A DNA stretch of 64,000 nucleotides from Chaetoderma sp. LZ-2023a (Eukaryota > Mollusca > Caudofoveata > Chaetodermatida > Chaetodermatidae), in NCBI GenBank assembly GCA_034401795.1, contig JAVVLW010002611.1, positions 40,001 to 104,000 of the forward strand, in the 5' to 3' direction. Positions 58,150-64,000 of this stretch are shown in pieces (positions within the stretch are counted from its first letter, which is position 1; each line of letters opens with the position of its first letter). A program made the translations under genes and the position numbers. The notes under the pieces were generated by a model that saw only the letters and a list, made by a program, of their open reading frames with translations, did no database searches and was not told where the DNA came from.

Positions 58150-58345
58150 CCTACGACATGTATGCATATCTACGCTGTATGCAGGTATATACTATTGTAA
58201 GCGTGTCTACACTGTAGATGGGTGTATAGTATTATAAGTGTGTGTATGCTGTATGCATATCTACGCTGTACGCAGGTATATACTATTGTAATTCTTGTGT
58301 GTATGCTGTATGCATATCTATGTTGTAAGCAGATATATATATACT
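58150..58345 (+). repeat. 54-bp repeat resumes
   Basis: About three diverged units (TATGCATATCTACGCTGTA) between the Penelope-like block and the next LINE. Confidence 0.85.
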
Positions 58346-59331
58346 ATTGTATGCATTTTACAGCATCATTTTTACGCTGATGACACGCAGCTCATGACAA
58401 GCTTCCCACCAACAGCCCACGACACAGCAACAGCTACAAAACAAATCACTGACTGCTGTGCTGATGTAAAGTCATGGATGTCGACAAACATGCTTAAATT
58501 AAATGATGAGAAAACTGAAGCCATATTAATAGGACCATCACTTAGACGAGACAAAGCTGAGCTAACCAGTCTTGCTGTAGGAGATAGCTCAATTCCAATC
58601 CCTAATAAAGTAAAAAATCTTGGTGTAATTTTGGACACCGACTTAAGCATGAAAGATCACGTTAACTACCTGTGTAAAGTATGTTTTATGCAATTACGCA
58701 ACATCGCCTACATTAGAAAATATCTGACAAGAGAAGCTACCGTTACACTTGTTCTAATGACAGTTATGTCACGTGTCGACTATTGCAATAGCCTACTCGT
58801 CGGTGCGCCAAAAAATCTCATCAATCGTTTGCAAGCAATACAAAACACAGCTGCAAGAATCGTGTCACTATGTAGTAAATACGATCACATTACTCCTATA
58901 CTCCGTAATCTACACTGGCTACCCGTCGATAAACGTATCGAGTTCAAAATTCTCTGCTTAACTTACAAATGCCTAGAAGGTACTGCACCGGCCTACCTCG
59001 CCGAACTCTTAGTACTTTACAGTCCCCGCCGTTCACTCAGATCAGAAAGCAAAAAACAACTTAACATTCCTAAATTCCGAATGAATACATATGGCCAAAA
59101 AACATTCTCTTACTCAGCTCCCATCCTATGGAATAAATTGCCTTTGGACATCAAAACATCCCCAAATCTGAGCACATTTAAATCTAGACTCAAGACATGT
59201 TACTTTCAAAAATGTTATCCAACACCGTGATCTGTATTTTTTCTAGAATACTCTAGATAAGCTTTCTAAGCGCTTAGAGCACGCTGCGCATGGATTTTGG
59301 CGCGTTACAAATGGACTATTATTATTATTAT
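58346..59331 (+). mobile_element. 5'-truncated CR1/L2-type LINE
   Basis: Begins abruptly at the RT catalytic box, CATTTTACAGCATCAT, within the 54-bp array. It ends after GCGCGTTACAAATGGACT with (ATT)n at about 59316-59331, a tail typical of L2-like elements. The array continues right after it. Confidence 0.82.
58352..59230 (+). CDS. LINE RT C-terminal region, open
   Basis: Open from the RT motif HHFYADDTQLMTSF, then WMSTNMLKLNDEKTE, VKNLGVILDTDLSMKDHV, SRVDYCNSLLVGAP, QNTAARIVSLCSKYDHITPI, LHWLPVDKRIEFKILCLTYK, and YGQKTFSYSAPILWNKLPLD to a natural stop at about 59228-59230. The order and phrases are those of CR1/L2-clade ORF2 C-termini. The missing upstream half (endonuclease and most of the RT) is normal for 5' truncation, so it cannot move alone. 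The apparent N-terminus before HHFYADD is read-through of the repeat. The lack of stops suggests a fairly recent insertion. Confidence 0.85.
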   Translation, partial: CILQHHFYADDTQLMTSFPPTAHDTATATKQITDCCADVKSWMSTNMLKLNDEKTEAILIGPSLRRDKAELTSLAVGDSSIPIPNKVKNLGVILDTDLSMKDHVNYLCKVCFMQLRNIAYIRKYLTREATVTLVLMTVMSRVDYCNSLLVGAPKNLINRLQAIQNTAARIVSLCSKYDHITPILRNLHWLPVDKRIEFKILCLTYKCLEGTAPAYLAELLVLYSPRRSLRSESKKQLNIPKFRMNTYGQKTFSYSAPILWNKLPLDIKTSPNLSTFKSRLKTCYFQKCYPTP

Positions 59332-59727
59332 GTGCATGCGTATCTATGCTGTATGCAGGTATATACTATTGTAAGTGTGTGTATACTGTATGCATGTCTA
59401 CATTGTACACAGGTGTATACTATTGTATGTGTGTGTATGCTGTGTATGCGTACACTATTGTAAGTGTGTGTATGCTGTATGCGTATCTATGCTCTATGCA
59501 GGTGTATAATATTGTATGTGTGTGTATGCTGTATGTGTATCTACACTCTACGCAGGTGTATAATATTGTATGTGTGTGTATGCTGTGTGTATCTACACTC
59601 TACGCAGGTGTATAATATTGTGTGTGTGTATGCTGTATGTGTATCTACGCTCTACGCAGATGTATAATATATTGTATGTGTGTGTATGCTGTATGTGTAT
59701 CTACACTCTACGCAGGTGTGTGTGTGT

Positions 59728-59765
<38 letters not shown>

Positions 59766-59820
59766 TGTGGTGTGGTGTGGTGTGGTGTGGTGTGGTGTGG
59801 TGTGGTGTGGTGTGGTGTGT

Positions 59821-59899
<79 letters not shown>

Positions 59900-60295
59900 C
59901 TGTATGTGTATCTACGCTCTACGCAGGTGTAAATATTGTATGTGTGTGTATGCTGTATGGGTATCTATGCTCTACACAGGTGTATAATATTGTATGCGTG
60001 TGTATGCTGTATGCGTATCTACGCAGGTGTATAATATTGTATGCATGTGTATGCTGTATGCGTATCTACGCAGGTGTAAATATTGTATGTGTGTGTATGC
60101 TGTATGCGTATCTACGCAGGTGTATAATATTGTATGCGTGTGTATGCTGTATGCGTATCTACACAGGTGTATAATATTGTATGCATGTGTATGCTGTATG
60201 CGTACCTACGCAGGTGTATAATATTGTATGCATGTGTATGCTGTATGCGTATCTACGCAGGTGTATAATATTGTATGCATGTGTATGCTGTTGTA
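59332..60295 (+). repeat. 54-bp repeat, right part, with shortened units
   Basis: TATGCTGTATGCGTATCTAC, GCAGGTGTATAATATTGTAT recur; units shrink to about 44-48 bp toward the right end. It stops 20 bp before the splice donor of the exon at 60319. Confidence 0.92.
59716..59896 (+). repeat. (TG)n with an internal (TGTGG)n block
   Basis: TG dinucleotides flank about 11 TGTGG pentamers at about 59764-59818. Confidence 0.95.
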
Positions 60296-60318
60296 TGTAA
60301 GCTATAAAACAAACATAC

Positions 60319-60474
60319 CTGTGCCAAGGCAACTTTTGCTTCCTCTCGAAGTCGCGCCTCTTTCCGGGTGAAGTCTTCGTCTTCACTATCATTGTGTGTT
60401 AAAGATTGGCCGAGACCAGTGACTGAAGCCTTGGATATTTCTTCTGGGTGTTGTCTCCTTTTATCGCTTTTATG
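60319..60474 (-). CDS. SCHIP1: SCHIP1-like protein, upstream exon
   Basis: The acceptor CTTGTCCACAG precedes 60474 and the donor GTATGT follows 60319. The exon is 156 nt, phase 0 on both sides. It encodes 52 residues, starting HKSDKRRQHPEEISK and including the acidic-to-helical stretch HNDSEDEDFTRKEARLREEA followed by KVALAQ. Acidic serine clusters before a KEARLREEA helix fit the region upstream of the SCHIP1 coiled coil as I recall it. Strand and phase agree with the next visible exon at 29351-29468; a further exon in between cannot be excluded. The assignment to the same gene is inference. Confidence 0.68.
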
Positions 60475-60640
60475 CTGTGGACAAGAAAATATTAACAAAT
60501 CTTAAATCTTTTAAAGGAGCTATCACTGACGATTATGGACAGACTTTTCCGAATCAAAATCATTACACTTTGTCTATACCTTAAAGGGTTGTTAACGTAG
60601 CTACACAACTTTCAGAAAGTTGGATCGGACAAGAATCAGA
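60475..60640. other. Intron sequence, no gene seen
   Basis: Upstream flank of the exon, with polypyrimidine/acceptor signal only. Confidence 0.5.
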
Positions 60641-60782
60641 TGGATGTAGAGACAGACAGATGGATAGATCGATGGACAGACAGATGGATAGATAAATGGA
60701 CAGACATGGATAGATGGATGGGCAGACAGATGGATAGATGGATGGGCAGACAGATGGATAGATGGATGTGCAGACAGACAGC
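60640..60782 (+). repeat. GACA/GATG tetranucleotide repeat
   Basis: Interrupted GACAGACAGATGGATAGATG units. Confidence 0.92.
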
Positions 60783-60973
60783 TGGTGGCCGCAATCACAT
60801 AATAAGAGGCAGCTTTTGAGCGGGTGCAGAAGATCAATCAGATCTGTGAGACAAGAGAGAAGCGATACATGGATGATTTCTCTGCAGTACAGGGATTCTT
60901 TCTCTAGATTTAAGTTTAAATTTACTTTGTCGCTTAACACTAAAACATATCTCAAATTACCTCCTATGAGTAC

Positions 60974-62283
60974 GAGAGGTGTTCAGTTTATTTTGTTACA
61001 AATTTCAAATAAGTATTTAATCAACAATAATTTATCACAAAATAATTTCATTGCAGAAGATGTTCAATTTGAGACCCATGAGCATGATATATCAGTCTAC
61101 AGCGCTTAGGCCAAGAAGAAAGGGCTTTATTGATCACAGTTTGACTTAGTGCCTTCCATTCGGTTTTGAGAGCACGTTTTAGACTGTTAAGTCTTGTAAC
61201 TTTCCGCTTCTGTAGACGGCACTTGACAATCACCCAGATACTAAAGTCCATAGGGGCAGCATCCGGCGACTTCAGCATCCATTCTTCAGGGCTAATGAAT
61301 TTAACATTGGTCTGCTTTAAGTATGTTAAGCTCTTTTGTGCAGTATGAGACGAGGCACTATCTTGGTGAAAAAACCATGTCCTTCTGTTTGTTCCTTGGG
61401 AATAATTTGGGAACATCATGTTTCAAAAAGGGTCTCAAAACATGTTTGATGTAATAACCAGCATTGATTTTCACATTCCGATCAATGAATTTAAGACTGG
61501 TCTTTCCGTAATGACTAACGCCTGCCCATACCATGAAACCAGGCACGAAACTGTTACATTTAACAAACTTCAACTTATCCATATCAATTTGACCGTTCCT
61601 AACATAACAGACTCGTCGTTTTCCATAGCTTCCACCTAGATAAAACATAGTCTCATCTGTGGTGACAAAGTTTTTCCACTTCCCCGCACACAGCTTCAGG
61701 TACAGCCTCCAGCTCCTCTCCCTCCTCTTTTCAACCTGCTCTAGGGATAGTTTATGAACCAGACATTTTTTTCCCCAGTTTTGCCTTGATAACACTGTTT
61801 ATGGTGTTATTTACGGATCCCAAACTAATTCCTAATAGATTGCTCATCTCACGTTGTGTCGGTGGGTTAATTCTTGCTATCATTTTCTTTACTTTGTCTA
61901 TCACTTGTTTTGATACTACAGTTCGCCTTCTTCTGATTTTCAACGTAGCAGATTTTTCATGTGTTAGATTCGTCAATTGTCGTTCTTTTCCGATGTTATT
62001 CTTTACGCGATAAATGGTCCTCACACTGCCACCGATATTTTCTTTCAAAAGTTCATTTCTGATCAGTGACGGCGTCATTCCCTTCCTCAAAAGATGGAGA
62101 ATTATACCCTCCACTCTCTCGCTTATTTTATGTTTTGGCATGTTGAAAACTTTTAACAAATTAAACTAGCATGTCGGTAAGCTCGTGGGCTTTGTAAAAA
62201 GGTATTGTGAGTGAGACAATTGACCAAAAGTGTGCAGCAAAAAATCGTGCAATCTTGTGACAAAATAAACTGAACACCTCTCG
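60974..62283 (-). mobile_element. Tc1/mariner-superfamily transposon, 1310 bp
   Basis: Perfect 24-bp terminal inverted repeats, starting CGAGAGGTGTTC, lie at 60974-60997 and 62260-62283, with the match extending a few more bases past one mismatch. Both ends are flanked by TA (60972-60973 and 62284-62285), the superfamily's target duplication. The transposase is on the minus strand. The length and perfect ends show a complete and probably young copy. Confidence 0.95.
61048..62141 (-). pseudogene. Mariner-type transposase, two frameshifts (DD37D-like)
   Basis: Starts at MPKHKISERVEG with helix-turn-helix DNA-binding segments (LLRKGMTPSLIRNELL; PPTQREMSNLLGISLGSVNN). After a frameshift at a 7-A run (about 61766-61772) the catalytic domain follows with first Asp in TTDETMFYLGG. 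After a second shift in the T6/A6 region near 61370 come the second Asp in FFHQDSASSHTAQ and the third in SPDAAPMDFSIW. The last two Asp are separated by 37 residues, so DD37D, like maT-type elements rather than DD34D mariner or DD34E Tc1. It ends at about 61048. All three acidic residues are kept, but the reading frame is broken twice. Confidence 0.88.
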
Positions 62284-62285
62284 TA

Positions 62286-62477
62286 GTTACCATTTCATCG
62301 ACAAAACCCGGGAAAATTATATTCTTTGCGATATAAAACTTATTCTGTTGATTGTTTTGAAATTAATTTGACTGGAAGCCATTGCTAATGGTTTCCAGTC
62401 AAATTAGTTTCAAAATATTCAACAGTTTTCCTGTAGGGTTGCCATAAAAATTAATAGGGACTTCATCGGTGAAAGGC
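62286..62477 (+). mobile_element. MITE with H1-type core, next to the mariner insertion
   Basis: Ends CCATTTCATCGACAAAA and ATCGGTGAAAGGC are inverted, with TTAC and CTAA at the sites of a TTAA duplication. The palindrome at 62345-62425 has arms CTGTTGATTGTTTTGAAATT and the inner GGAAGCCATTGC/GGTTTCC. It is of the type at 12828 and 13507. Confidence 0.68.
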
Positions 62478-62554
62478 TAATGAGAGTTAATGAAGTAATA
62501 TTTTTAAATTTTCTTCTGAACCTAATTAAAGCTAATTTTATTATTCCCCAGTTA

Positions 62555-62786
62555 CCCTTTAACACTCATATCAGCCAAAAACAGCGTCTGCAGTGGTCTT
62601 GAGAAATGTCCCTTTGCAGACCAATAGAAGACTATTTTTGAAAATTTAACACTGAAATGACTGGCTTGATAACCGAGCCAGTAATTCCAGTAGTAAATTC
62701 TAAAAAATAGTCTTCTACTGGCCTGCAAATGGACATTTTCTAAGAGAAAATTAAAATTTTCTTAAACAAATTCAAGGGTTAAAGGG
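62555..62786 (+). mobile_element. H2 foldback MITE, 232 bp
   Basis: Left end CCCTTTAACACTCATATCAG, right end TTCAAGGGTTAAAGGG before TTAA (62787-62790); the left target site is eroded (TTAC). Arms TTTGCAGACCAATAGAAGAC and GTCTTCTACTGGCCTGCAAA; centre GACTGGCTTGATAACCGAGC. The best-preserved copy together with 22246 and 17064. Confidence 0.82.
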
Positions 62787-62894
62787 TTAAATTGTTTCCA
62801 AAACTAAATGGCATCAGTTACCATTGAGAAGCGCTATATTATTTAACTTTTATACAGGACAATGATTACATTTCACATAGTTATGGTGTTAAAT

Positions 62895-63120
62895 TTACAT
62901 TTTGAGTCAGAAAATCCAAGATGGCCACCATCGAAAGCCACCAATGAAATTTTGATACAGAAGTTCTGAAGCTTATTACGATACTCTAGTATCATTCCAG
63001 TCGTTTTGTTAAAATCTGGTCATTTTTTAGGATAAGATATGTCATTCTGAAAGATCTATTAAAAATGTTGGAAATCCAAGATGGCCACTAGAAAAATTGT
63101 CCAATCAAATTTCTGTAATA
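62895..63120 (+). repeat. Pair of AATCCAAGATGGCCAC repeats
   Basis: AAAATCCAAGATGGCCACCA at about 62910 and GAAATCCAAGATGGCCACTA at about 63072, both followed by AAxxTxxTxCAATxAAATTT. A third phrase, AAAATCCAAGATGACCACCA, closes the window near 63980. Confidence 0.6.
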
Positions 63121-63261
63121 CCTCTAGACAAACTTAGCTAGAATCCGCCAAGCTGTTAATGATGACATACAGTTTTAAAGCAATACATAATGGATTGGAA
63201 TATGATGAATGAAGGCCATGAGATACGCTAACTGTACCATTCAGGTCTAACAGGATTGCGT

Positions 63262-63640
63262 AGCCAATAGACCTTTCTAAGTTTATCCATCGACCATATG
63301 ACATCATAACCAACTAAGTGACATGTAGGATGATGTCATAATCATGATGCCATAAATGTCTCGATATAGTCTGTCATTAACGCTTAATAGTTCAACACAT
63401 TGTACGAATTGCATGTTTTTGCTATTTAATAAACATGCTGTTGAATATTTTTAAACCAATTTGACTGGCGCTGCTGCTGCCACAGGCAGCAACAGCGCCT
63501 AGTTAAATTAGTTTCAAAATATTCAACAACTTACCTGTATAGTTTTCTGGAAATTGATAGCCAGGGAGTTCAGGGATCGATCGATGGGTGGAGCTTAGCT
63601 AGAGATGGGAGGGGCCTAGCTAAAATTGGAACGGTTCATT
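63262..63640 (+). mobile_element. H1 hairpin element, full-length type
   Basis: The 5' segment CATATGACATCATAACCAAC, then TAAGTGACATGTAGGATGAT, is one unit of the type amplified in the 88-bp array. It is followed by ATGCCATAAATG, the palindrome at 63437-63529 (inner GCTGCTGCC/GGCAGCAACAGCG), CTTACCTGTATAGTTTTC, ATCGATCGATGG and GGGGCCTAGCTAAAATTGGA. Confidence 0.8.
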
Positions 63641-63654
63641 ATCGCTATCTTTCA

Positions 63655-63780
63655 GACACTGTGATACACGTACAGTACAGCTCAGAAATAAGTTAACATG
63701 TTTCCAAAACAAAAACAGAAACATTTTAGTTAGTACCGTTTTGAACACGATGTAAGAAATGTTCTGTTGATTCAAGTGCT
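63655..63780 (-). repeat. Inverted copy of the repeat beside the 24.9-kb exon
   Basis: The reverse complement gives AACATTTCTTACATCGTGTT, TTTTGTTTTGGAAACATGTT and AACTTATTTCTGAGCTGT, matching 24781-24876 with modest divergence. Confidence 0.75.
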
Positions 63781-63884
63781 TAACCAGAAATGTGGTTAAA
63801 ATGCAACCACGAAGCTCGACTTTACAATGATCTATGAAGCATGAATGCACACATAAAATAACTATAGAAGGCTTATCAATACAC

Positions 63885-64000
63885 TTATCAATAAGAGGCC
63901 CAAGGGCCTGTGATGCTCACCTGGATCATTAGCATTTGAAGCATTTTCATTTCAATAGGCACAATGAATATTTTCAGGAAAATCCAAGATGACCACCAAG
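63885..64000 (+). repeat. AGAGGCCCAAGGGCCT dispersed repeat
   Basis: AAGAGGCCCAAGGGCCTGTG, then ATGCTCACCTGGATCATT. The core AGGCCC-AA-GGGCCT is a palindrome. I associate this phrase with mollusc genomes, from memory only. Confidence 0.5.

Noticed and set aside
60581-60955. Open frame with repeated HPSIHLSA/YPSVCPSI
   Set aside because: Translation of the GACA/GATG microsatellite.

Overview
This is eukaryotic, AT-rich, repeat-laden genomic DNA, most likely from a mollusc and possibly a bivalve. The evidence for eukaryotic origin is direct: split exons with GT-AG splice sites, non-LTR, Penelope-like and mariner transposons, a tRNA-derived SINE, MITEs, and more than 30 kb of minisatellite. The bivalve suggestion rests on dispersed motifs such as AGAGGCCCAAGGGCCT near the right edge, which I associate with mollusc genomes from memory, so it is only an inference.

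One host gene can be supported. It lies on the minus strand and runs right to left. Four exons are visible: 60319-60474, 29351-29468, 24885-24978 and 21364-21448 (with stop). The last three have exactly matching phases and encode a 98-residue coiled-coil C-terminus that I recognise as SCHIP1-like (schwannomin-interacting protein 1). The first visible exon is 156 nt, phase 0 at both ends, and is compatible with the rest. The 5' exons lie beyond the window or are unseen. The introns between visible exons are about 30.9, 4.4 and 3.4 kb and consist almost entirely of tandem arrays and transposons.

Layout. 1-3.9 kb: decayed minus-strand LINE (PHD-finger ORF1, endonuclease and linker of ORF2) continuing off the left edge. 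4.2-9.2 kb: several broken LINE copies and a 93-bp minisatellite. 9.2-21.2 kb: dense non-autonomous hairpin elements of two families, called H1 and H2 here, plus small arrays. 21.3-29.5 kb: three SCHIP1-like exons separated by 40-, 43- and 60-bp minisatellites. 29.5-37.9 kb: a 7.9-kb 43-bp array and a 25-bp array. 38-46 kb: old repeats, a LINE relic, 72-74-bp and 88-bp arrays. 46-60.3 kb: a 54-bp array interrupted by a tandem SINE array (five 346-bp units), a Penelope-like element with an inverted second copy, a motif-dense promoter-like stretch and a CR1/L2-type LINE tail. 60.3-60.5 kb: SCHIP1-like exon. 61-62.3 kb: a complete-length mariner-type element with two frameshifts. 62.3-64 kb: more hairpin elements.

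Two themes connect the parts. First, some satellites look seeded from inside dispersed elements: the 88-bp array matches the 5' segment of H1 and sits directly beside one, and the 60-bp array resembles the H1 3' flank. Second, the long open frames in the arrays follow from repeat units that are multiples of three (93, 57, 60, 54, 72) or cycle through all frames; none is a credible gene.
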